NCBI GenBank assembly: GCA_023101725.1
Contig: JALJCO010012924.1
Coordinates: forward strand, 248,001 to 312,000
From: Atherinomorus stipes
Lineage: Eukaryota > Chordata > Actinopteri > Atheriniformes > Atherinidae
Reading direction: 5' to 3'
Length of the DNA: 64,000 bases
Positions 1 through 33,200 of this stretch are shown in pieces. Both the position numbers and the translations under genes were made by a program. Position 1 is the first letter of the stretch; every line of letters begins with the position of its first letter. The notes below the pieces were generated by a model. The model made no database searches and was not told the DNA's origin. It saw only the letters and a list, made by a program, of their open reading frames with translations.

Positions 1-5652
<5,652 letters not shown>

Positions 5653-7074
5653 AGACTCACCACTGCAGGAATTAAGGAAACATCTCGAGGATTACCCACC
5701 TTTCATCCTGCCAGTCAATAACTCCCCACTCTCACCCTCTTATTCTCACCTCCTGTCCCCCTGATTGAATTACCCCATGAGAGAGGCTCCATCCAGTCCT
5801 GAGCCACGCCTCTTTCATGCCTAACTTTGGACACATGGACCATGTGCCAAACACCATCTACACAGGCCATGCTTTGCTACCCATACCTTGTATTTTGTCA
5901 TGATACAGAAAATTAAATATTAAATCTGGTTGGGAAGTTATCTTTATCTCCAACTGAATGATTTAAAATCCTGTTAAATCAATTTTTATCATACAGAATT
6001 AAAAGAATGGCTTGACATTTTAGAAAATATATGACTTTAAGCTGAGAGTTTAAAGAGAGGATCAGGGCACTCTAATGTCTACATATGCCAAGCGTTCTCT
6101 GTTGATTTTGCTGTACAATAAGACTAGAAATTTAGTGGATAGACTTGGAAGAGATCGGTTAATTATCACAGAATGTCAAAACTTTTTGGAAATGAGCTCA
6201 TTAGGAAAAGGAGTTCTGTTCCCATTTTCAGACAGTTCAGCAAATCCTAATTCCCATCCCTCATTTTCAGATTCTCATCTTAAAGATCTCCACAGAATTA
6301 AAACCTGATTCTCATCAAGGAGAGATGAAAATCATCTTTTGTGGCTATTTGTGTGGAAGTGTGAGATGGTGGGTTGAGACTGGTCGGCAGCTGCAGTAAT
6401 CCCAGGACCAGAGCAATAGTCCGGCTCTCAGCCGCTCACTGTCACATCCGCGTCCATGTACAGTAAATGAGAGGCTTTTCTTTGTGGCTTAGCTCAAGTG
6501 AAACGTTTGTGTTGTGTATAAAAATGATAGCATTGCCATATAAAATGCTACTGGAAGAGAGGCCTTCATGCAGCCTTTCTCTGCAATGCAACTCTTCAAA
6601 TTGGTGGGAGGGATTTCGATTTATATGTCTATGAGAAGCAACTGAAGATGAGTTGTGACTGTGAAGATGTTTGAATAAGGTGCTACAAAAGCTTGCATAG
6701 TTTGGGCTTTTTTTTTTTCTTTTTTACTGTAGGTGACTGAATTCTGGTAGTTTTGTAATATTGTTATTGAAAAGATCTATTGCGAAGAAGTGTATAGTAA
6801 AATAAGTTATTGATGTTAAGAGTTTTTCCAATGAGAGTTCATCCTTGTTCCTTTTGCTGATGTACTGTATAGTTATTACCGAAGAATGAAGTTTTTTTTC
6901 TCGCTTTAAAAATGTAGTGTGGAGTTGAATACTCAAGCTAAAGAGGCTTTTCAGTTTTATTTTCTACTAAATTAACACTCCAGAAGAAGACACTGGAATG
7001 TTTAGGCATCACATTTGAATAACAAGACAAGATGTGACAATATTTAGGACTGAAAGCCATGCTGAATGCTGACT

Positions 7075-7330
7075 AGGATGGTAACATGCTAACAGCATAA
7101 GTTAGCATGGCAACAGTCAACAGGAGAGAGTGCTAACTTGCTAACATTTTACTACAGGTGGTTTTCATGGCAACAGACACATTGCTAACATGCTAACAGC
7201 TTACTATGAGTTAGCATTCCAAAAGTCACAAGCTAATAACTTACCATGTTAAGTCGAGTTAAACAGTGACAATTTGTCTCCATAACCTACATAAAACGAC
7301 AGTGACTAAATTAGCATGCTAACATTTGCT
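7075..7330. repeat. Block of CTAACATGCTAACA-type repeats
   Basis: Variants of 'gctaacatgctaaca' and 'gttagcat' recur on both strands (for example near 7085, 7100, 7140, 7190, 7210 and 7315). The pattern is an irregular array of half-palindromic AGCATGCT-like words, typical of decayed repeats in fish. No gene is present. Confidence 0.6.
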
Positions 7331-7618
7331 AATTAGTGCCAAACACAAAGCACAGCAGGGAATGATGGATGGATTAATTGTGCAGGGGTATTGTCAAAAC
7401 GAAGGTGATGCTAGCACTTAATAAAAAATGCATTACAAGGACATTTCAAAACACTTTTATACAGAAGATCATCTAGATACATTCAGCATCAGCCTAATTC
7501 ATACAAATTGTGTTCATATAAAATCATTTATTTTTTTAAATGCCTAGCTTAATGAATAAAGTAAAAGTTTTTTTGAATATCTGAAAAGGTAAAGCACTAT
7601 TACAACAGCCCGTAACTA

Positions 7619-7923
7619 CGGAAGAGGATAAGGGCCACTGAAAAAAAAAATAAGATAAAATTCTGAGATAAAAGTCAGAATTATGACTTTAATGTCAGAA
7701 TTCTTTTTCCATAACTTTTTTTTTTTTTAAATTTTCAGGAGATTTTTTTTATTATTATTTCTGGGAAAAGTCAGAATTCTGAGAAAAAGGACCAAATTCT
7801 GACTTTTTTTTCTCAGAAATTAAAAAAAAAATCTTTTTTTTTTTGTTTGTTTTGTTTTGTTTTTTGTTGTTGTTTTTTTCCTCAGAAGTTTTTTTTTTCT
7901 TCAGTGGCCCTAATCCTCTTCCG
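7619..7923. mobile_element. Foldback MITE flanked by TA, copy 1
   Basis: Ends are CGGAAGAGGATAAGGGCCAC and the reverse complement GTGGCCCTAATCCTCTTCCG, with a TA dinucleotide at both borders (7617-7618 and 7924-7925). The interior is made of complementary poly-A/poly-T runs with repeated GTCAGAATTCTGA words. A TA duplication and no coding capacity suggest a Tc1/mariner-type non-autonomous element. A second copy is at 12902-13189. Confidence 0.85.
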
Positions 7924-10065
7924 TACATAAGAAAACCAAATTAGCTCTAGCCTACACACCACTACCCTGAATGTGTACAAGCCTAAAGCCCTGGAAACAG
8001 GCTACATTTCAAATACTTCTTTACTATATCTAATATTTAATCAACAGCTCAGCATTTTATGGTGCTGTTCAGTAACGTATCAGTTGCTGATCAGTGTTGC
8101 TATCTGTCTGTTTATCCACCAAGCAGTAAAAAGTTTAACACTTTTATTTCTCAAGTTCTCAAACATCTATTGTTTTCATCATCACATGAAAATATGAAAG
8201 ATTTCGTTACCTCAGGAAGAGCCTTTTTGTACCTACAGAGACATCATGTTTGGCATATGATGTGTTGCAGCATGTTTTCACAGCCGCCCAAAATGGAATA
8301 AGCAAACACTGGCTCCAGAGAAGCCCTTTCACCTTTTTTTTTTTTAAACAAGAGTATTTTTAGTGGTCACTGCAAATAAATATTCCAGGCATGTTTCTCC
8401 TGTATGCTTGGAATGAGAGGATGAAGCTGGGAAGTATTCAGTTTGCTGCAATCTGAAACTTCACCCCTGAAATTTTGCCTCATATAACCCTGCTCCCTGC
8501 TTCCTTTAACCATTGAGTAAATAAACAATACACACTTACTTAAAGGGAAACTGGATCTTAAATGTTCATTCTAATTTTACTGTACTTTTTAAAACATTCA
8601 GCAGCTAATACATTTGGCATTCAACCCAACAATTCTGTCCCCATTTATAGTTCGCTTTCATTTAGTTTATCACAAACCAGCTAAGGGGTCAAATTGTGGA
8701 TGCCACCCACACTGAACGCCAGCACAGCTCTTTTCTCCTAATATTTTGGTTCATTATAAGATGAACCATTGTTAAAACAGTATCATACTTTCTCACCCAC
8801 TGGCACCAACACAGCACTATTGTATTCTCCTAATAAAAGATCAGCGGGTGTAGTAGCAGTTTGTGCCAACCCTGTCTTTGCACAGTTTTTATAGGTAGTT
8901 ACATTAACTTTCAAGGCTTAATTTATCTGCAGTGCTGCTGCTTTTTTTTTCTTTTAAATCCATAAGAAAGGCCTGTTTTATCCAAAACTGACATAACTTT
9001 TCAGTTTCTGTCCAGCCAGTTTCTTTTTCTTTTGTACCCGACAGCAACGGAAGTCAAAACCCTGAATGGTCAGTCTGAGGGAGATTTTGCTTGAAAGATT
9101 TCCTGGAGCATCGTAGCCCTGACACATACAATACATGTCTAGCATACTCATAAGGTGCTAAGCTTCATGGGTGTGCCTTCCCCCCTCTTTAGTACGCTAA
9201 AGATTTATGAAACTTTGCTAAAAAAAAAGAAAAATAGATTCACTGCTTCAGCAGAGTCAATTGTAACATCTGTGATGACTTCATCTGCTGCTACATGCTT
9301 TTTTCTAGCATTAAAGGGCAAATTTTAACATCGGTCATGTTGCTATGGATGTACTGTAACAATCACAATATTAATGGATATTAGAATATAACAGTTAATG
9401 TATTATTTATTTTTCTTTTCTCCTTATATTACAGGGGTTATATATAAATGGCACTGCTCAAATGGCCTTACGTAGTACATGTAATTTTCAGCGTAGAAGC
9501 AGTAAAAAAAAAAAAAGAAAGCAGCTAAACTTCTGCAGCATTCAGCAAGCTACATGGCCTTTGCTGCAAGGTCAAATTCAGTCTTTGCAATGTTTAACCG
9601 GCTGTTTTTCAAGGCAAACTTTTTTCTGTCATAACTATAATTCTGCAAAACAGCAGCGAGGGCGTCCTCTGATTCATGCACAGACTTGTGCAACCTTTAT
9701 CAAAGCATTGCACAACCTCAGATTCCAGGATGAATCAACTACAGGAATTTTATTCAGTGATATTTTTTCATGAAATTCACACACTTCAGTTAGTTTTTAA
9801 CAAATATTCTATATACATTTTTGAACTAAAATAACCTGAATGTGTGTTTCTGAACAGACCAAAAGGGGGTGCTGGTATTAAAAGTGTGATTGTAACTTTT
9901 TTTTTGTTTGTTTGTTGTTTTTTTAGGAGTCAAATACTTTAATTAACCACAAACCAGGTGATCTAAGTCTATAAGTACAGCCTCATCAAACTTTCCCACA
10001 TTATTAAAAAATTCACACCCTGTCGCTGGGCGACTTTTGGTGTTATATCTCCAAATGTATATACA

Positions 10066-10120
10066 TGTGTGCATGTGTGTGTGCGTGTGTGTGTCTGTGT
10101 GTGTGTGTGTGTGTGTGTGC
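10066..10120. repeat. GT microsatellite
   Basis: About 55 bases of mostly GT dinucleotides with a few substitutions (GC, CT), in the TRIM9-PYGL intergenic interval or the TRIM9 3' UTR. Confidence 0.95.
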
Positions 10121-11337
10121 ATTACCTACATATTAACCTCCTTTTAACTCTAAAGTCCTTCATTTTGCCCTCTTTGATCTGAGATGGATTGTCATTGCTC
10201 TGTTTTCTTTACAGTGAACCTGAAATATATCTGAGAATTTTTATGAATATGAGATAAACATTGTTCTTACAATGATTTTACCACAGTATGATTACTGATT
10301 GTCATAACTTTATGTCTATTATTACCATATTACTGCTATCATTATGATGATTTCAAGTATTTAATGAGCCTCTGTGTTTCGTGTGTGTGTGAATATTCAA
10401 TAAATAGGTGTCAACAAGGTGTTACGTTGTCTGGTTTCTTGAGATTTTAATAGTTTGCTTGAGTATTTTCCTCTTATGATATACTTTTACTACATTTATT
10501 TGATGTCATAGTTACGTGTAATTGCAGCTTTTGAAAAGTATACTGGTCCAACATTGGTTCTCAGTTGTTTTTTAATGTTTTGAAAGTAGGGAAAATCACA
10601 CAGTTTAATAAGATGAAGTACACAAAATAAACTTGTATAAGTACCTACAGGGAGCAATAAAGAGGCTGGCATGGAGGGAAACTGTGACAGAGCAGCTGCA
10701 AGAATGTTCGAAAACAAACTTACAGAGAGGAGGTGATGTGATCACAAAACCCAACAAGGTTCAAACTTAGAGATGATTAAGAGAAAGAAGGCACAGTCAA
10801 GAAACTGTGACAAGTGTGTGCTAAAGACAAAGACACTAAATCAAATAAGGAAAAAGTTCCCCTCAAAACAAAACAAGACAACACAAGTTATTTTGCTCCT
10901 ACAATAACCGTCTCAGGATCCTTTCTTATTGCCGAGGAAACTGAGATCTGTTTCATCTCCATCTCAGTTTCACACCATCCAAAGTTTAAATGCATCTCTC
11001 TCAGCTGGTCCATTGTGGTGAGAGTATGATCATTATCAGTTATCAATACACAGTGAAGAAGCTTTCATATTGCTCAGCCTTGAACTCCTCTCCCCAAGCT
11101 TTAAACCCTCTTATTATGTGAGGTCTTTCTTTCTTTGCTGAGACTGGGTGGTCAAGTCTAGAATCTATAAGACCACTGCAAAATACCACAAGGGGTGTGT
11201 CACACTAGTGGCACCTAACTGTTTAAAATGCAGTTAAAATTAGCTCCAGCTCAATCAGCTACAGGCCTGCGGTGTTATTTTTGTATTGGTGTGTCATTTT
11301 TACCTATAATAACAATCACTTAGGTTAGGTTAGGTTA

Positions 11338-11665
11338 TTCAAATAACAAGAAAATAAAGAAACTAATAAATAAAAAAATTTTAAATTATAATTTAGTGAA
11401 ATAAAATATCGATTTTGAATTGTGGTAGGAAATAATGATTAAAAAAAAAAAAAAAAAAAAAAACTGTCCCAGATGCATTAGAGCACCTTTCCCAGTGGAT
11501 CAAAATACCTGTCAACAAGTGCAGACGTCTGATTGGACGTCACAGAAAACAACTGATTGCAGTGATTGCCTCAAAGTGTTGCTCAACAAAATTTTAGTTC
11601 AGGAGCCCCATCATACTTGTTTTTTTGTTTGTTTGGGGGTTTTTTTGTTTATAATATTTCTGTTC
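11338..11665 (+). mobile_element. Tc1-like deletion derivative, copy A (fragment)
   Basis: Reading the plus strand, 'gtcaacaagtgcagacgtctgattggacgt' through 'tgttgctcaacaaaattttag' is the same sequence seen at 28276-28503 and, inverted, at 32876-33396 and 35882-36384. In one frame of the copies the codons give VNRCRHLIGR followed by [14 protein letters not shown] and a stop, which matches the conserved C-terminal end of fish Tc1 transposases. This copy has mutations and lacks both terminal inverted repeats. Confidence 0.7.
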
Positions 11666-12901
11666 TCCAGCGGGGAAGAAGCATTATCTGCCAAAGTCTG
11701 GCTGAACATTGGTCATGTTTAGTTGTTGAAACTTCAGCCCCATTCAGCTGGATCTGCAATGGGTTTAATCAATATATTAATTGATTTATAACTGAATTGC
11801 ATATATAGTTTTTTGATTGCAGATTTTTTAGGTTTAGCCTTATAAAGACAATCATTTTTCTCAACATCATAAAAAGGTACTGTCATGAAAAAGTACCAGC
11901 AAAATGATGACAAAATTAGGAGCCTCCTATCTCAAAGCAGTGCAGGAAAGGGCACCCTGCATTTGTGTGTTTTTTTTTTTTGTTCCCCCCCCCCAAGATC
12001 AAGATGTTCCATAACTCTGATATGTCTCCATTTGATCCTGACCTCTAACAGGATGTGGTAAAAGGGCTGTTCCTCCCATGTTAGCCTCACTTCATGACTT
12101 CCATTTACAATTTGATACATATATATTTTTTGAAAACAAATAAATAAACTTTTCCTTACATTATGACCAAACATAATGGTTTACTGCTTGACTCTGGTTT
12201 TGGCAACAAAAGGTGGAGGAAGGTTCAGGAAAATATTGCCAACATTAAAGGGCAGACAACCAAAGAATGGTCTGAAAAATGGAAAATATGAGAGGCAAAT
12301 ATCTGGACCAAAATGTCTTGTTGATGTAAGTCAGAGAAGACGAGGCAGACTGGTTGGAGATGATAATCACTAGTACTACTTATTATAACCAAGGTATGCA
12401 GAATACCATCTGATACAGCAGCTGAAGACCACACCGGGTGCTACCCTTGTCAGCTAAGAACAGGAAACTGGGGCTACAATTTACACACTCACCACAACAA
12501 TAGAAGATGGAGAAACGTTGCCCTGTCTGTCCATTTAGCTCCACATTCAGATGCTAGGCTCAGAATTGGTTGAAAACAACATAAAAACGTGGATCCAATC
12601 TGCCTTGTATCGACAGTTTAGCGTTGTAATGAAGTGGGGGGATTTTCTTGACCCACTTTGGGCTCCTTTTGATTCTGATTCTGACATCTTACCTGAGTAT
12701 TGCTGACCATGTGCATCCCTTTATCACCACAGTCTAGCATCTTCTGATGGCTTCTTCCAGAACAAAGCTCAAATGCATGGAGTGCCAAAGGTAAAACTTT
12801 ATTAGCCTATAAAAGTTGTAGTAGAAAGATTTTTATTAATCATTTCACTTTTCTCATATACATTTTCCCTACATTTAACATCACTGTTAATTGCATATAT
12901 A

Positions 12902-13189
12902 CGGAAGAGGATAAGGGCCACTGAAGAAAAAAAAACTGAGATTAAAGTCAGAATTCTGAAAAAAAAAAAGTCATTTTTTTTTCTATTACTGAAAAAAGTC
13001 AGAATTCAGAGAAAAAAAGTGAGAATTCTTACATTTTCCAGAACATTAAAATAAATAAATAAATAAATTCGGGAGATTTTTTTTTAATTTCTGAAACAAA
13101 AGTCAGAAGTCTGAGATGAAAGTCAGAATTCTCACTTTTTCTCACATTTTTTTTTTTTTTTCCTCCTTTGGTGGCCCTAATCCTCTTCC
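12902..13189. mobile_element. Foldback MITE flanked by TA, copy 2
   Basis: Starts CGGAAGAGGATAAGGGCCAC after a TA at 12900-12901 and ends with GGTGGCCCTAATCCTCTTCC before a TA at 13190-13191. Same family as 7619-7923: poly-A/T interior with GTCAGAATTC words. The terminal G of the right end is missing, so this copy is slightly more degraded. Confidence 0.83.
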
Positions 13190-13480
13190 TACATAGGCTA
13201 CACAATGTTAAATCTAAATATCAAATCTAAACATCAATTTCATATGTTAAATCAAAATATTTAATGTAAATTTTTTTTTATGTTGAATCTACATTTAAAT
13301 AATGTTTAATGTAAATATAGTGCCCAGTGTTAATTTAATTGTTTGTTTATTAATTCTCCCTCTCTTGACCTGCATTGGTCCTCTTTTGAGTCGTCGGCCT
13401 ACTTTCTGCACCACCAAGGAGATAATTTTTTTTTTTTTTTTCCCTGTTTCCCACTGAGTCTTTCAGTACATTAAACACTC

Positions 13481-13700
13481 AGAGTTGGGCGTTTATTATG
13501 ATGTGTAAGTTGCAGAAAACTCCCCCTTGTTGCTCAGCAGAGGCCGGACAAAAACACACCCTCCCCTCGGTGCTCACCAATGAAAACTGCCTGAGGAGGA
13601 GACTCCTGCATGAAAGCTGCTGCCGTCTAACTTATCTACCGACTTCGTTCCCAGTCAGGTCAGGCAGAACTGCTCCGGACAGGCTTCCTGCGCACCCAGC
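13481..13700 (+). promoter_or_regulatory. PYGL 5' flank / 5' UTR
   Basis: The 200 bases before the PYGL start codon become more GC-rich than the upstream DNA, as expected for first-exon 5' UTR and proximal promoter. The start codon context is CAGCATGG, a good vertebrate initiation context. An upstream ATG at 13498 opens a frame that runs across the PYGL start in another phase. The transcription start cannot be placed from sequence alone. Confidence 0.4.
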
Positions 13701-29801
<16,101 letters not shown>

Positions 29802-30183
29802 AGCCGTTCCACAACCAAAAGGCTGTTTACAAAACATTCAACTGCCTCGCTGCATGCAACCTTCATGAAACGCATCTCTAAACTTCTCTGAGGACTTGAG
29901 CTGCTTTTAGAAACGCACATACTTTTACTTCCTTCTAGCATCTGAGTCAAAGCACTGTTATTTGTTTGGTACCAACACATTTGTGACTCACTGGGGAAGA
30001 GAAGGCTCAATGTTTGTTGGGTTTAGTACGATCTCAGTCACACAGCAGCTGATTAAAATGTTTTTTACTACGTACAGTATGTGGGATGTTGCGAGAGAAA
30101 AACTTCTCTGTACTTCTAGTTGTAGAATTTCTTTGCATCTGTATGAGCTGGACAAATACACACAATTTGTGCTCTACATTTGA

Positions 30184-30189
30184 AATAAA
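30184..30189 (+). terminator. PYGL poly(A) signal AATAAA
   Basis: First canonical AATAAA after the PYGL stop codon (stop at 29799-29801), giving a 3' UTR of about 400 bases, followed by a T-rich stretch at 30209-30226. It is the likely cleavage signal. It lies only 22 bases from the opposing signal of ABHD12B. Confidence 0.75.
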
Positions 30190-30211
30190 AAGTCAAATTG
30201 TATTAAGTGGT

Positions 30212-30217
30212 TTTATT
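30212..30217 (-). terminator. ABHD12B poly(A) signal (minus-strand AATAAA)
   Basis: TTTATT on the plus strand reads AATAAA on the minus strand, 54 bases beyond the ABHD12B stop codon. Cleavage 10-30 bases further would fall at about 30185-30200, on top of the PYGL signal. The short 3' UTR that this implies is inferred. Confidence 0.55.
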
Positions 30218-30270
30218 TCTGTTTTTCAGAAGATGTCCACTTTGTGGTAAAAATCAGGGTTAAACTCACA

Positions 30271-33200
30271 CTACTGCCCCAGGTTTTGTAGAAATTTCCT
30301 GCAACAACAACAAAAACTCCATTGAGATGGTATTTTAAAGAAGAAAAACAAAAACTGAAAGGCATCATTTATCTTTTTTTAACAAAAATTTTAAAGGGAA
30401 GTTCAGGATTTTTGACTGGGCCTCATTCCAAAATGAGCCAGAGTCCTACTTATCACTAAAGACAGTTTCATCTTATTTCATATTCTTGTTACCGGCGGGC
30501 ACAGATGCTAATGCTAGCATAAGTCAATAGGAATCTGCTAGTCTGTCATTAATAACAATCGTATCCTCTCCACGGAACACCGAGAGAAATCAGTTATAAC
30601 ACAAGACTGTCTGTGTAAATGCCGTGTTAACAAAATGTTACAAATAAAACTTGCCTTGCATCACAAATTACACATTACATTTTGAGGAACTAGTTTCTCA
30701 CCAGCAGCGGAATGATCCATTGCTTCCGGGTGGTAAGACAGGAGAGCGATGCGGTTCAAAACAAACAGCACACCACAGTCTTCGTAGATTTTCAATAGCT
30801 TGTTAGTTTACAGAATTACGTGGTTTATAAGTGTTCACGTTTACAGTAGCAGCTACTGTAATCAAATTTCCTCGAACATTTAACCGCAGATGATATCACT
30901 CCGCTGCCAAATGCCAAAAGTAGTAATGTGTTGCCGCTGAGACACTTTACTATCAAAATGTAACGCAATACAAGGTAAGTTTTATTTGTAACATCTCACG
31001 GCATTTACTCAGATAGTCTTGTGTTATACTGGTTTGCCTCGGGTTTCCTGTGGAGTGGATACGGTTGTATAAATAACAGGCTAGTAGATTCCTAAAAAAT
31101 GACATGACCTCCAGTGGTAAGTAGGACCCTGGCTCACTCCAAAATGAGGCCCTATGTCAAAAATACTTAACTTTCCCTTTAAAGCTTTCCAAAATAAAAA
31201 AAAATAAATGTCTTTACCTAACCACATCTGACAAATTGGGGTCCCGGTGAATACTGCTGTGGGAGAATCCAAGCTTTGCATCATAGGAGACCATTTCAAT
31301 CCGTTTGCCTGTGTTGAATTGTCTGTGAGCCTGCTGTGATATCTGGTACAGCTGGAAACAATAAATACAAAGTATTTCAGCCAAGATGCTGCAGCGTTCA
31401 CAGCAGGAAAAGGAGGAGTAGCTGCTGTACCTCGTTACCCATATGATAAGGAACAACGTTGTCATCCTCTGCATGCAGAATAAGAAGTGGACTCTTCAGC
31501 ATCTTTAAGCTGCGTAAGTATTGGAGTTGGAAACAGAGGGATTTAATGAAACAAAATCAAGCATCAACATGGACATTTCATCATACTCTCTGGTACAGTA
31601 TGATTTTCTCTTTGTAGTTATTAAAAGATGACAAAGATAAAATATCTAATGAGTGTCTTTCAACCTCACTTACTTTTCATCGTTGGCAAATACGATGTTG
31701 ATCCTTTCTAGTAGGTTCCAAAGCAAGCTCTCAAATCCTGGGAGGAACATGTACATCTGGAAAAAGAAAAGTATGTGGCAATATCCTGTGTTCCTTAATA
31801 CCGCAAAAACCTGCATAACAGAAAGAGCCCTATCAAAAATACCAGCTTACATACCAAAAAAAATTAAATATGATAAATCTGTTATCATATAGGCCACTGA
31901 CTGCAGTGGGTTGCTATAAAATTAGATAACTTTAATAGCAAGAGAAGAACATATTAAATTTGGAAAGGATTTATGCCATACATCATTTAATTGCTTTCTA
32001 TGATTTCCCATTTACATTGTATGGAAGGAGACAATATTTAGTGCAGAGCAGTTGCTGATGGTGTTATTAAAAACTTTTTCATAACTGGCCTAGTGATAAG
32101 TGTTTTTTCTGGTTTCACAGAATTAACTGGGGAAGTGAATTAAAATAATGGATTCCCTATTGTTTTTCCTCTTACACATTCTTTATACAAACTTATAAAA
32201 AAAAGTTGGGAAATTTCTGAATCAAGGTGTTTGTTCTTTTGTTTCAGCTTTTGTTTAATAAAGTCCCTTCACTTCATCTGATTTACTTGGATATATTTAG
32301 AGAAAAGAAACAGTTTTATGTCAGCAACACTTTAGAAAAATGTGTTTTTAGCCATTTGGTCAAAGAAAATAGGTCACTTTATTGAATCATATATTCTCCA
32401 ATATTCCAATAGTGGTGCCTTCAGATATGTAAGTCATCCATGTCACGGACACTGATGTGCTCACATGCCATCACAAGCTTCAGCTTCTGCACCTTTTCTT
32501 CAAACATTCTGGATAAAGTTTCATTTTTGGCACATAGAACCAGAAGATTTTCCAAAGGCAGTTGAAATGGGAACTCATCTGACGACATAACACATCTTCA
32601 TTGTCTTTTCCCACATGGACACCCCCCCCTCATTTCCACTGAAAAGTAGTTAAACCTTTGCCATCTGAAACTTTGATGGATGTTCCTTTTACATCCAGTC
32701 CTGACACCCTTACCTCTCACCTGCTGACCTGCCACCTCCCATTTAATGTAAATTTTTATTCATATATTTTTTACAGTTGTTCCTGTACGATTAACTAAAA
32801 TGGCATTTTAAGTCCTATGTTCACAAATTATTAATTAAAAAGGCATTATCTATATTTAATTTTTTTTCCCACAAACAGTAGTATGTCCTCAAAATCATTC
32901 ATGCCCTCCAATTAAAGAAGGAAAAAAATAAGCTGCCAGTAAAATCAGATAAAATTGACAAAAGTAATAATAAATAAAAATTCTATCAAAATCATTACAT
33001 TAATTTTGAATTGTGGTTTGAAAGAAATATTAAAAACAAACACACAAAAAAAACCAAACATGATGGGTGGGTGGGAAGCTAAAATTTTGTTGAGCAACAT
33101 TTTGAGACAATCACTGCAATTAGGTGTTTTCTGTAATGTTTCAAAAAGATGTCTGCACCTGTTGACAGGTATTTCGGTCCACTGTTCATGAGAAAGGTGC

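Larger units (their letters stand above)
5653..10420 (+). other. TRIM9 3' UTR candidate and downstream DNA
   Basis: No coding exon was recognised here. An ATTAAA hexamer at 5912-5917 would give a short 3' UTR. An AATAAA at 10399-10404 followed by a GT-rich stretch would give a long 3' UTR of about 4.7 kb; long TRIM9 3' UTRs are plausible for a neuronal gene. The stretch contains a TAGC-type repeat block, a TA-flanked foldback element and a GT microsatellite. Which poly(A) site is used cannot be told from sequence. Confidence 0.4.
10421..13480. other. TRIM9-PYGL intergenic DNA
   Basis: No exon could be supported. The interval contains a Tc1-derivative fragment (11338-11665), the second copy of the TA-flanked foldback element (12902-13189) and simple A/T runs. 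The short open frames here, including one with a poly-Lys start at 11435, come from repeats. Confidence 0.6.

Noticed and set aside
11323..11337. Telomere-like GGTTAGGTTAGGTTA
   Set aside because: Only about three TTAGG-like units, not TTAGGG, and next to a Tc1 fragment; too short to be an interstitial telomere block.
32200..32650. Possible further dispersed repeat in an ABHD12B intron
   Set aside because: Texture resembles fish repeats, but I found no internal second copy, no terminal repeats and no flanking duplication.
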